This document shows positions 55,986-63,727 of a stretch of 64,000 bases of DNA, piece after piece (the first letter of the stretch is position 1; every line of letters starts with the position of its first letter). Origin of the DNA: Nocardia arthritidis. GTDB lineage: Bacteria > Actinomycetota > Actinomycetes > Mycobacteriales > Mycobacteriaceae. Position numbers and translations under genes: made by a program. The DNA lies in NCBI RefSeq assembly GCF_011801145.1, contig NZ_CP046172.1, forward strand, positions 3,844,001 to 3,908,000. Reading direction: 5' to 3'. A model generated the notes under the pieces. That model saw only the letters and a program-made list of their open reading frames with translations, was not told the origin of the DNA and did not search any database.

Positions 55986-56698
55986 TCCGGCAGGACGCAC
56001 CCGTCATCGGCTGGATCGACGGCGCGCCCGTGCCGCGTGAGCGGCTGGACGCGCGGCTGGCGGCGCTGCACGCCGGGCGGCGGGCCGCGGCGCTGCCGAA
56101 AACCGGTACCAGCGAATACCGGCAGCTGATTCGCTGGACGGCGCACGTCATCTGCACCGAAGAGCTGTGCCGCCGCGCGGTTCCGATGGCGCCGCGCGCG
56201 ACGGTGCCGCTGGACGCGGTGGGCGCGGTGCAGCTCGGATCGATCAATTACGCCGCGTGGCAGTCCGATCCGGCGGTCGCGGCCGCATTCCTCGCGGTGA
56301 TTCCCGGCGCGGACCGGGAGGTGGAGACGCCGGATTCGGTGCGGTGGTGGCGGATCCGCTACGCGATGGGGACGGGGAATCCGCCACCGGCCCGGCCGTC
56401 GCTGTCGAGCCTCGGTTGGAGCACGCTCGACGACCTACCCGTCGTGCTCGCCGCCGCGGCCCGTGCCGCGGTGCCGGGCACGGTGATCGGCCCGCTGATC
56501 GACGGAAACCGTTGGTACTACCTCAGAGTCGACGAGATCGCACACCGGCCCGCCCGCATCGCCCGCCGCGACGACGGCGAGCGGCTGCGTGCGTTCGCCC
56601 GCTGGCTCGACCTGCGCCGCAGCGAATCGCTGGTGATGGCACCGGGTTTCGAACATCCCGGCGATACCGACCAACCTGACAATACGCACCGGCACTGA
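55982..56698 (+). CDS. Rv0649-position protein with parvulin-like C-terminal segment
   Basis: 238 residues from ATG 55982, overlapping the mannosidase stop by four bases. Its place matches Mycobacterium Rv0649, annotated as FabD2, but I see no GHSxG acyltransferase motif. Instead the C-terminal part (PGTVIGPLIDGNRWYYLRVDEI) resembles the last strands of PpiC-type peptidyl-prolyl isomerases, and the N-terminal half is helical (SEYRQLIRWTAHVICTEELC). The acyltransferase name should not be transferred. No signal peptide. Confidence 0.6.
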   Translation: MIRQDAPVIGWIDGAPVPRERLDARLAALHAGRRAAALPKTGTSEYRQLIRWTAHVICTEELCRRAVPMAPRATVPLDAVGAVQLGSINYAAWQSDPAVAAAFLAVIPGADREVETPDSVRWWRIRYAMGTGNPPPARPSLSSLGWSTLDDLPVVLAAAARAAVPGTVIGPLIDGNRWYYLRVDEIAHRPARIARRDDGERLRAFARWLDLRRSESLVMAPGFEHPGDTDQPDNTHRH

Positions 56699-56702
56699 TC
56701 CG

Positions 56703-57332
56703 TCACGCCAAGTCGAAGCCCAGCGCCTCCGCCGCCGCGGCCGGCGTCGGCTGGGCCCATCGTTCCTGGAGTGCGGCATTTGTGGTGATAGATCGGGTGA
56801 GCGCCCTGTCGATGTAGATGGTGCCCGCGAGGTGGTCGGTCTCGTGCTGGAAGATGCGCGCGGGCCAGCCGGTGAGTCGCTCGGTGTGCCGGATGCCGTC
56901 GAGATCGGTGTAGCTCGCCACGATCGACTCGGGCCGCCGCACGACGGCCTGGAATCCGGGCATGCTCAGGCAGCCCTCATAGAATCCGACCGGCGCACCG
57001 TCGGCGGTATAGCTCGGATCGACGATCGTGAACTCGGGCAGCGGCCGCCGCTTGCGCGCCGCCGCCACCTCCGGGTCGAGACCGGTCGCCGGATCGCCGA
57101 GTACCGCCATCCGCAGCGGGATGCCGATCTGCGGTGCGGCGACCCCGACGCCGGGCGCGGCGCGCATGGTCGCGAACATGATGTCGGCCAGTTCCCGCAG
57201 CAGCGCCGAATCGATCTGTCCGGCAACGGGTTGCGCCTCCCGGCGCAGCACCGGATCTCCGACCAGCACCAGCGGGGCGGGCCCGCCACGGTGCGCTGCC
57301 ACCAAATCCGCGATCAGCTCGGCGATCTCCAT
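56703..57332 (-). CDS. def: Peptide deformylase
   Basis: 209 residues with the three diagnostic motifs: GVGVAAPQIG (61-70), EGCLSMPG (Cys121) and HETDHLAG (His163, Glu164, His167), which together bind the metal. It removes formyl groups from nascent proteins. The N-terminal ~20 residues are longer than in E. coli. Convergent with the Rv0649-like gene, with only four bases between stop codons. Confidence 0.95.
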   Translation of the reverse strand: MEIAELIADLVAAHRGGPAPLVLVGDPVLRREAQPVAGQIDSALLRELADIMFATMRAAPGVGVAAPQIGIPLRMAVLGDPATGLDPEVAAARKRRPLPEFTIVDPSYTADGAPVGFYEGCLSMPGFQAVVRRPESIVASYTDLDGIRHTERLTGWPARIFQHETDHLAGTIYIDRALTRSITTNAALQERWAQPTPAAAAEALGFDLA

Positions 57333-57477
57333 CGGCCCATTGTGCCCACACCGGTTTTTACACCCGCGAAACCCCCGGCAGCCGAGGGATTTCGGATCTG
57401 AGCGGGTATCATTTCGTAATAATTCCCTCGAGTCCCGAAGAGCGGCTCCGGATCCGCTACCGCCGATGGAGAACTCC

Positions 57478-57825
57478 GTGACTGAGCCGATGTGGAATCG
57501 TGATGCACGTGCGTGGGAATTCCGTTGGCCGCTGGCCTATTCCCACGACCGGGCCGGACTGTCCGGCGATACCGCCGCATTCGCCGCACTCGGCGACGAT
57601 CTGGTGCGGGAAATCTTCGGTATCGGCCTGCGGCTGCAGGAGGTGCGGGCGATCTTCGACGGCGAGCAGGTCAGTGTCGAGGAGTTGCGCGCTGCCAGAT
57701 CGGCCATGGTCGAGCTGCTCGACTGCCTCGATCGGATGATCAGGGAAACCGGCGTATCGATGCTCGCGCTGACGTCCGCACGGCCACCGATGGAATTGTG
57801 GAGCAGGCGCGCCAACGGCCATTGA
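57478..57825 (+). CDS. Helical hypothetical protein
   Basis: 115 residues from GTG 57478, with GGAGA seven bases upstream; ATG 57466 is an alternative. It begins MTEPMWNRDARAWEFRWPLAYSHD and continues with amphipathic helices (DDLVREIFGIGLRLQEVRAIF, ARSAMVELLDCLDRMIRETG). No domain recognised. It lies upstream of the GAF-ANTAR gene in the same direction, separated by the hairpin region, and could be its signalling partner. This is a guess from position. Confidence 0.55.
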   Translation: MTEPMWNRDARAWEFRWPLAYSHDRAGLSGDTAAFAALGDDLVREIFGIGLRLQEVRAIFDGEQVSVEELRAARSAMVELLDCLDRMIRETGVSMLALTSARPPMELWSRRANGH

Positions 57826-57862
57826 CCACCGTGCGCGGGACAATGCCATGCGCACAAGGGGA

Positions 57863-57924
57863 TTGACACGACCGTGGCCGGGTATTGTGTAGCCGTGTGA
57901 CGTCGGGGCGGGGCGGTCACACGG
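57863..57924 (+). promoter_or_regulatory. Promoter-like hexamers and leader hairpin before the ANTAR gene
   Basis: TTGACA (57863-57868) and TATTGT (57883-57888) look like -35/-10 elements, though the 14-base spacing is short. Directly after them is a perfect inverted repeat CCGTGTGAC (57893-57901) / GTCACACGG (57916-57924) with a 14-base G-rich loop. It would be an operator in DNA or a hairpin at the 5' end of the mRNA. Confidence 0.5.
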
Positions 57925-58004
57925 AGACCGTCCGTGTAGTGAGCGACCGCCCGGGTAGTGCGCGCCGATGTCTCGCGGATCGTCCAGGGACTGCAGGCGC
58001 TGAC

Positions 58005-58745
58005 ATGACCGATGAACTGGCCGCCGGAATGTCGCGACTTGCCGGGCTGTTGCTGGCGAGCGGGGATCTCACCGATTCGTTGGCCGAGGTCGGCGCGATC
58101 GTGACGCGAATGCTGCCCGGCAAGCCGATGGTGGGCATCATCGTTGTCCGCGCGGGCGCCGAATTCGTCGGCGGGACCGTCGATCTGCGCCGGACGGTAT
58201 TGGCCGAGAACCGGATTCGTGATCTCGGTCCGGCCAGGCAGACCGTCGCCACCGGGCTCGCGGTCTCCGCGCCGGATCTCGATCTCGAACGGCGGTGGCC
58301 GGATCATACGAAGCAGTTGCGTATACAGGGAATTCGGTCGGTTTTCACCCAACCGCTGGTGATCGAGTCCGCGCCGGTCGGCGCGCTCGTGCTGTATGCG
58401 ACCGAACCGAACGGATTCGGCACCGCCGCCCGACACGCGGCGGAGCTGACCGCCGACCACATCGGTGTGCTGTTGACGCTGGCGCTGACGGCGGCCGACC
58501 GGGCGGAACAGACCGAGCAACTGCACGCCGCCTTGGCCTCGCGATCGACCATCGATCAGGCCCTCGGCATCATGATGGCCAGATTCCGCTGCTCCCGCGA
58601 CGATGCCTTCGACCGGCTGCGCGGAATATCCCAGCACCGCAACGTGAAAGTCGCCGCGCTGGCCGCGGAAATCATCGAGGCGGTGACCGGAAATCCACCC
58701 GGTCCGGTGCATTTCGAGCATCCGCGCGGCCTGCCGCGACGGTGA
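58005..58745 (+). CDS. GAF-ANTAR domain RNA-binding regulator
   Basis: ATG 58005 gives 246 residues; an in-frame GTG at 57939 would add 22. The N-terminal GAF domain (ELAAGMSRLAGLLLASGDLTDSLAEVGAIV... QPLVIESAPVGALVLYA) is followed by an ANTAR domain (HAALASRSTIDQALGIMMARF, then DDAFDRLRGISQHRNVKVAALAAEIIEAV). ANTAR proteins bind paired hairpins in nascent RNA and prevent termination. GAF-ANTAR forms are numerous in Actinobacteria. The inverted repeat in its own leader is a candidate autoregulatory target. Confidence 0.85.
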   Translation: MTDELAAGMSRLAGLLLASGDLTDSLAEVGAIVTRMLPGKPMVGIIVVRAGAEFVGGTVDLRRTVLAENRIRDLGPARQTVATGLAVSAPDLDLERRWPDHTKQLRIQGIRSVFTQPLVIESAPVGALVLYATEPNGFGTAARHAAELTADHIGVLLTLALTAADRAEQTEQLHAALASRSTIDQALGIMMARFRCSRDDAFDRLRGISQHRNVKVAALAAEIIEAVTGNPPGPVHFEHPRGLPRR

Positions 58746-58801
58746 GATTGTGTCGGGGTTGACGCTGTCCTTGCGAAACGTGGTGCGGAATAATGTTATT
58801 C

Positions 58802-59230
58802 ATGGCTGTCGAGGATGAGCGGCAGGCGCGTGAGTTACCGATCGTGGAATCGCTGCGGTTGCTCGGGACCGCTCGGTTCGGCCGGGTGGTCTTCGCGCGC
58901 TACGCCCTGCCCACCCTCCGGCCGGTCAACCACATCGTCGATGGTGGATGCGTGGTGATCAGAGCGCATCTCGGGACCGGCTTTTCGGCGGACCGGCAGG
59001 TGGTGGCGTACGAAGCGGACATGATCGATCACGAAACCCTGCTCGGCTGGTGCGTGATCGTCACCGGGCTCACCGAGGCGGTCACCGACGCCGCGGAATT
59101 GGAGCGCTATCGGCGTCTACTACCACTTGGAATATCCGGGGCGCAGGCCCGCATATTCCGCATCGAACCCGACATCGTCACCGGCATAAGTTATGTCGCG
59201 GATCGACGTGCGTCGGCCGGCCGCGGCTGA
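58802..59230 (+). CDS. Pyridoxamine 5'-phosphate oxidase-like split-barrel flavoprotein
   Basis: 142 residues from ATG 58802. The PPOX-like pattern is ESLRLLGTARFGRVVFARYALPTLRPVNHIVDGGCVVIRAHLGTGF, then VAYEADMIDHETLLGWCVIVTGLTEAV and ARIFRIEPDIVTGISY. These belong to the actinobacterial FMN-binding split-barrel group (Pyridox_ox_2). In mycobacteria some relatives are DosR-regulated, but I find no convincing DosR box upstream. Substrate unknown. Confidence 0.8.
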   Translation: MAVEDERQARELPIVESLRLLGTARFGRVVFARYALPTLRPVNHIVDGGCVVIRAHLGTGFSADRQVVAYEADMIDHETLLGWCVIVTGLTEAVTDAAELERYRRLLPLGISGAQARIFRIEPDIVTGISYVADRRASAGRG

Positions 59231-59311
59231 GGTGAGAATTCCTCCGCCGTAGGCGCTTCGGTATCGAGCGCGATGGAAGAAGCCGTCGGGCAATGGATTT
59301 GTCGTCGGCCT

Positions 59312-59764
59312 TCAGCTCGCGAGTTCGATGCGGACCAGGGTGGTGTGGGCGGCGGCCGCGTCGATATCGCCCGCATTCGGGCGTCCATCGGCGTCGCGGC
59401 GGACGCCGTAGTATTTCGAATCGCTCGGAAATGCCTGCAGAAAGCGGGCGAGGCCCTCGGTGACGATGGCGGAATCCCTTGTCGCCGTGGCATTTCCGCT
59501 CCAGTTCCGCCCGGCGATCCGCAATTCGACGGTGGCGCCGCCGCGCAGGTTGCGCCACCACCCGCCATCGGTGTAGCAGGTGATGACATCGCCCTCGCGC
59601 AGGTACCGGATCGGAATGACGTAGCGGGCGCCGGTTTTCCGGCCGGTGACGGTGAGCAGCATGATGCTGCGGCTGAGCATCGGGTGCAGCGGTGAGCGGA
59701 GAGTCTTTCGGACGAGCCAGTTCACGTAGCCGGGGACGGTGGGGAGGTTGACGGAGGAGGTCAT
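59312..59764 (-). CDS. Deazaflavin (F420)-dependent nitroreductase/quinone reductase family protein (Ddn-like)
   Basis: 150 residues from ATG 59764. MLLTVTGRKTGARYVIPIRYLREGDVITCYTDGGWWRNLRGGATVELRIAGRNWSG-type sequence (key parts TGRKTGARY, WWRNLRGG) is the hallmark of the DDN split-barrel family. The N-terminal region anchors to membrane or binds quinone in relatives. It is divergent from the TetR gene, with a palindromic site between them, so it is the likely regulated target. Confidence 0.86.
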   Translation of the reverse strand: MTSSVNLPTVPGYVNWLVRKTLRSPLHPMLSRSIMLLTVTGRKTGARYVIPIRYLREGDVITCYTDGGWWRNLRGGATVELRIAGRNWSGNATATRDSAIVTEGLARFLQAFPSDSKYYGVRRDADGRPNAGDIDAAAAHTTLVRIELAS

Positions 59765-59775
59765 GGCGAATCCTC

Positions 59776-59815
59776 TTATTGTGCGTGTGTGCAATAACGA
59801 AGGTACTCGTTGTTG
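59776..59815. promoter_or_regulatory. Palindromic operator between the Ddn-like and TetR genes
   Basis: CAATAACGA (59792-59800) and TCGTTGTTG (59807-59815) form a 9-bp inverted repeat with one mismatch around AGGTAC. An overlapping repeat TTATTG (59776-59781)/CAATAA (59792-59797) extends it. This size and symmetry suit a TetR dimer pair. It sits in the 77-bp divergent promoter region. Confidence 0.7.
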
Positions 59816-59841
59816 TACGCGTGTCAAGTAACGTGTTGCGG

Positions 59842-60426
59842 ATGGTACGACGACGGATGAGCCCGGAGCAGCGCCGCGGACAACTGCTCGATATCGGCGC
59901 GGCCCTCTTCGCCGAAATGCCTTACGAGGACGTGCTGATGGAGGAGGTCGCCGAGCGCGCCGGCGTCACCCGCGGCCTGATGTACCACTATTTTCCGACC
60001 AAGCGCGACTTCTATGCCGCGGTCTTCCGGCGGGCCAGCGACCGCCTGCTGTCCAGTACGGAACTCGACGACGATCGCTCGTTCGAGGAGATCTTCGCGT
60101 CCGGGCTGGACGCGCACATCCAATACTTCGTCGACCATCCCCGCGAGGCGTTGTCGGTGAATCGCGGTGCGCTGTCCGGTGATCCGGTGATCCAGGCGAT
60201 CATCGCGGAGGAATTGACGACGGTCGGGCAGCGCATTCTCGACAAACTCGGGTTACAGAGCCACGCACGGGAATTGGCCGCGGTGGCGATACACGGGTGG
60301 TTGGTCTTCGTTCGGGCGGTGTGCGTGGAATGGATCGAATCGCGGACCATCACCCGAGACGAGTTGACCGCACTGTGCATGCGGGCATTTCGCGGAGCGA
60401 TGGAACCGGTGCTGGGCGAGTGGTAG
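59842..60426 (+). CDS. TetR family transcriptional regulator
   Basis: 194 residues from ATG 59842 (an ORF start upstream at 59779 would run through the operator). HTH: RRGQLLDIGAALFAEMPYEDVLMEEVAERAGVTRGLMYHYFPTKRDFYAAVF. The C-terminal domain matches TetR_C-type regulators of the actinobacterial group. It is likely to repress itself and the divergent Ddn-like gene through the palindrome at 59776-59815. Confidence 0.9.
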   Translation: MVRRRMSPEQRRGQLLDIGAALFAEMPYEDVLMEEVAERAGVTRGLMYHYFPTKRDFYAAVFRRASDRLLSSTELDDDRSFEEIFASGLDAHIQYFVDHPREALSVNRGALSGDPVIQAIIAEELTTVGQRILDKLGLQSHARELAAVAIHGWLVFVRAVCVEWIESRTITRDELTALCMRAFRGAMEPVLGEW

Positions 60427-60456
60427 GCGTACCTCCGCATTCGCTCTGGGCGGGAT

Positions 60457-61098
60457 TCACGCCGCCATCGGGAGAGCGCGGCCGACCAGCAGGATGGTCA
60501 TCGGGGTCGGCGGCAGCAGGCGGGGGATCACGCGGTGCAGGCCGGAGGTGTCGAATGCCGCGTCGCGCAACGCTTCTCGGGTGCGGCGGTTCGGGTGGCA
60601 GCCGTCGGCGAGCGCCATCCACGGACGTTCCATGGCGTCCTGGGTGAAACCGATCGCGCGGTTGAGCAGACCGTCGTCGCCGGCGTGCACATGTTCGAGC
60701 ACCAGGACTTGTCCGCCGGGCCGCAATACGCGCCGCACTTCCGCCAGCGCCGCCGCCATATCCCGAACGCTGCACAGCACCATCGGTAAGACGACGGTGT
60801 CGAATTCGGCGTCCGGAAACGGCAGGTTCTCCGCGTACGCGTCGTGGATTTCGAGCGCGATCCCGTGGCGGCGCGCCCGCGCCAGCGCGGTCGAGCGCAT
60901 TATCGGGTTCGGTTCCACGGCGGCGATCGAGGTCACTTCTACCGGTAGATAGCCGATGTCGTGTCCGGGGCCCAGCCCGATGAACAGGACCCGGCCGCGC
61001 GCGTCGGCCAACAATTTCCGCCGGACCGGTCGCAGGAAGATGGGCTCCGCCACGGACATCCCCGCCGAGTACCACGTGCCGAAAAACGGGCTGCACAT
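60457..61098 (-). CDS. Class I SAM-dependent methyltransferase (UbiE-like)
   Basis: 213 residues from ATG 61098 (MCSPFFGTWYSAGM). SAM motif I is VLFIGLGPGHDIGYLP (about residues 38-53), AVEPNP is motif II, and FDTVVLPMVLCSVRDMAAALAEVRRVLRPGGQVLVLEHVHAG is the post-I/III region. It resembles phospholipid or small-molecule methyltransferases (Methyltransf_11). Acceptor unknown. Convergent with the TetR gene. Confidence 0.86.
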   Translation of the reverse strand: MCSPFFGTWYSAGMSVAEPIFLRPVRRKLLADARGRVLFIGLGPGHDIGYLPVEVTSIAAVEPNPIMRSTALARARRHGIALEIHDAYAENLPFPDAEFDTVVLPMVLCSVRDMAAALAEVRRVLRPGGQVLVLEHVHAGDDGLLNRAIGFTQDAMERPWMALADGCHPNRRTREALRDAAFDTSGLHRVIPRLLPPTPMTILLVGRALPMAA

Positions 61099-61328
61099 AA
61101 CCGAAACGGTAGCGCATAACTGTCTGGCACAGTTCGGAATCGGTGCGGGACGGGCGGTCCGCGGCCATTCACCGAGTGATAGCTGGAACGGCGTGGCGGC
61201 CGGGCTGAGGCTCGGTGAATGGTTAGGATTCTCGCGAAATCGGCTGATCATCGGCGTCGAGAGGGGAGTTTGTTGCGGTGCGGCAGGCGCTGTTGCGTCA
61301 CACTTGCTGATCCTGTGTCAGCTCGCCG

Positions 61329-62702
61329 GTGATCGATCAGACCGGGCGTGGTCCGACCGCGCGGCAACTGCTTATCGCGGGTGCCGCGGGGTTGGTGGCT
61401 TTCGCGCTCGCGCTCGGTTTCCTGATGGGCCGATACACCGGCTCTTTCGGATCGAAAATAGCCGTGGTCGCACAGCTGACGAATGTCGGCGACGGTCTGC
61501 CGCAGGGGTCCTCGGTCAAATTCCGCGGCATGCGGATCGGCGAGGTGACCGATGTTTCGGTCGCCGCGGTGGGCACGGAGCAATCGGTGCGCATCGAGCT
61601 GGATCCGGAATTCGCGGGCAAGATTCCGGCGAATGTGACGGCGCGGGTGGTGCCCGACAATCTGTTCGCGGTGGCCGGTGTCGAACTCGTATTCAACGGC
61701 GGCGATCGCGAATTCCTGCACGCGGGTTCGCGGATCGCGCAGGACCGCAGCGCGGGCACGATCACGCTGCAACACACCCTCACCTCGGTGCGCGGCGTGC
61801 TCGACAAGATCGATCCGATGCAATTCGGCCGGGTGCTCGGCACCCTTTCGTACGCGCTCGACGGCAGCGGCCGGATGCCCGGCTCGACGCTGGAGCGGGT
61901 GGATCGCTGGCTGCGCGAGGTGAGCGCCGCGACGCCCGACGTGCCGGGCCTACTCGACGATCTGGCGGCGTCCATGCACGCGTTGAATCAGTCGGCGCCG
62001 GATCTGATCGGCGTGCTGGCGAATTCGGTCGAATCGGCGCGCACCATCGCGGACCGGCGGGGGCAGCTGGTGGCGTTGCTCACCGGAAGTACCAGCACGG
62101 TGGGCACGGTGCAGGACCTGTTCGCGCGCAATCCCGATGTCGGCAAAGAGGTTACGGCGGGCACCAGCGATACCTTCGGCGGTCTCGCCGCCGACCCGGA
62201 CGCGGTGACACAGGCCATCGCGAACCTGAACGATTCGACCCGCCGACTGAAGACCACCTTCACTTGGGGCCCACAGCACCAACAGGTTTGGAACGCGGGC
62301 ATCAGCTTCACCCCGTGGGAGCCGAATACCGTCGCCGACTGTCCGCGCTACGGCGCGCTGACGGGTCCGAGTTGCGGAACCGCCCCTGCCGTCCCGGATT
62401 ACGGCTACCTGCCCGAATCCATGCGCCCGCACCGGCTGGACGCGGCCGCCGGATTACCGCCGCCCGCACCTGTGGCGCCCGGAAATCCGTTGCCGCACAG
62501 TGGGCCCGACCCGTTCGCCGGAACACCGTTGCAGGGCCTGTTTCCGGCCGCGCTGGCGCAGCCGGGCGGCACGATCGCGCTCTCGGGTGATGCCGCGCAG
62601 ATCGCGCTGCTCGGCCGACGGCCGAACACCGCCGAATACCTCCTGCTGGCAACGATTCTGCGTGGCGGGACCGTGCAAGTGAGCCCGGGGGAGGGGAAAT
62701 GA
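61329..62702 (+). CDS. mceA: MceA-type mammalian cell entry protein
   Basis: 457 residues from GTG 61329. One N-terminal transmembrane helix (LLIAGAAGLVAFALALGFLMG) is followed by the MlaD/Mce domain (AQLTNVGDGLPQGSSVKFRGMRIGEVTDV) and a long helical region. The C-terminal Pro-rich tail, with Cys residues (VADCPRYGALTGPSCGT), is typical. Mce proteins form periplasmic tunnels for lipid import with a YrbE permease. No yrbE genes precede it here: the upstream neighbour is a divergent methyltransferase. The end overlaps mceB. Confidence 0.88.
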   Translation: MIDQTGRGPTARQLLIAGAAGLVAFALALGFLMGRYTGSFGSKIAVVAQLTNVGDGLPQGSSVKFRGMRIGEVTDVSVAAVGTEQSVRIELDPEFAGKIPANVTARVVPDNLFAVAGVELVFNGGDREFLHAGSRIAQDRSAGTITLQHTLTSVRGVLDKIDPMQFGRVLGTLSYALDGSGRMPGSTLERVDRWLREVSAATPDVPGLLDDLAASMHALNQSAPDLIGVLANSVESARTIADRRGQLVALLTGSTSTVGTVQDLFARNPDVGKEVTAGTSDTFGGLAADPDAVTQAIANLNDSTRRLKTTFTWGPQHQQVWNAGISFTPWEPNTVADCPRYGALTGPSCGTAPAVPDYGYLPESMRPHRLDAAAGLPPPAPVAPGNPLPHSGPDPFAGTPLQGLFPAALAQPGGTIALSGDAAQIALLGRRPNTAEYLLLATILRGGTVQVSPGEGK

Positions 62703-63727
62703 GCATCCGGCGGCCGCTGATCGGCTTCGGTTTGTTCGCCGTTGTCTCGGTGCTGGTGACGGCGGTGATCTGGAATACGTTGGCGCGGCCGGTACGTGGG
62801 GCGACCGACACCTACACCGCGACCTTCACCGATGTGCTCGGGCTGCGCGAGGGTGACGACGTGCGCATGGCGGGCGTGCGGGTCGGGAAGGTGGATGGCA
62901 TCGAGCTCGACGGCGCCGATCACGCGCGGGTGCGAATTCTGGTGCGGCGCGACAAGAAGTTGTACGGCAATACGAAAGCCCTTGTCCGCTACCAGAATCT
63001 GATCGGCCAGCGCTACATCGCACTCGAACCGGGCAAGGACGGCGATCCGGCGCCGCTGCCCGGCGGCGCCACGATCCCGCTGACCCGCACCGAACCGTCG
63101 TTCGAGGTGTCGGTGCTGCTCAACGGTTTCCGGCCACTGTTCCAGGTGCTGTCCCCGGATCAGGTGAACAACCTCTCGGAGACCTTGATCCAGGCGTTGC
63201 AGGGTGACGGAGTGTCGTTGAGCGCGTTCATCACCCAGGCCGCCGCGCTGGCCACCGACTTCCGGCAGCGCGACACGCTGCTCGGTGACGTGATCACCGA
63301 ACTCTCCGGTGTGATGTCCGGATTGGCAAGGCGCGGAAGCGAATTGGAGACACTGGTGACCCAGACCAGGGCGCTGGTGAACGGGCTGTACGAACAGGGG
63401 CAGTCATTGCAGCGGTCGACAACGCGGATCGCCGAGGCCACCGGCTCGGTCGTCGCCATGCTTTCCCGGGTCCAGCCGCAGTTGGGACAGGCCCAGCGCG
63501 CTACCAGGGATGCGCTGGATCTGTTGCTGGCCAACGGTGAGCGACTGGACCGGACGGCGGTCGATCTGCCCGCGATCATGGCCGACGCGGGCCGATTCGC
63601 CGACGAGGGCACCTACACCAACGCCTACATGTGCCGCGTCGACATCACGCTGTGGGGTGTGCTTTTCCCGCGCGGCCTGATCTCGCAGATCGGCGGCCCG
63701 GCACAGTCGGCGGTGTGCCGTCCGTGA
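62699..63727 (+). CDS. mceB: MceB-type mammalian cell entry protein
   Basis: 342 residues from ATG 62699, overlapping the mceA stop. N-terminal helix LIGFGLFAVVSVLVTAVIWNTLA, Mce domain TFTDVLGLREGDDVRMAGVRVGKVDGIEL, then a long helical barrel-forming part. It ends with WGVLFPRGLISQIGGPAQSAVCRP, where the Cys could form a disulfide. Translationally coupled to mceA and mceC. Together they build the mixed hexamer that carries lipid across the periplasm. Confidence 0.92.
   Translation: MSIRRPLIGFGLFAVVSVLVTAVIWNTLARPVRGATDTYTATFTDVLGLREGDDVRMAGVRVGKVDGIELDGADHARVRILVRRDKKLYGNTKALVRYQNLIGQRYIALEPGKDGDPAPLPGGATIPLTRTEPSFEVSVLLNGFRPLFQVLSPDQVNNLSETLIQALQGDGVSLSAFITQAAALATDFRQRDTLLGDVITELSGVMSGLARRGSELETLVTQTRALVNGLYEQGQSLQRSTTRIAEATGSVVAMLSRVQPQLGQAQRATRDALDLLLANGERLDRTAVDLPAIMADAGRFADEGTYTNAYMCRVDITLWGVLFPRGLISQIGGPAQSAVCRP

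Noticed and set aside
58740..58801. DosR box before the PPOX-like gene
   Set aside because: Searched because relatives are DosR-controlled; no sequence near GGGACNNTNGNCCCT was found.
61278..61310. Ten-codon mini-frame with GAGGGGAG upstream, before mceA
   Set aside because: Could be a leader peptide, but so short a frame arises easily and nothing else supports attenuation.
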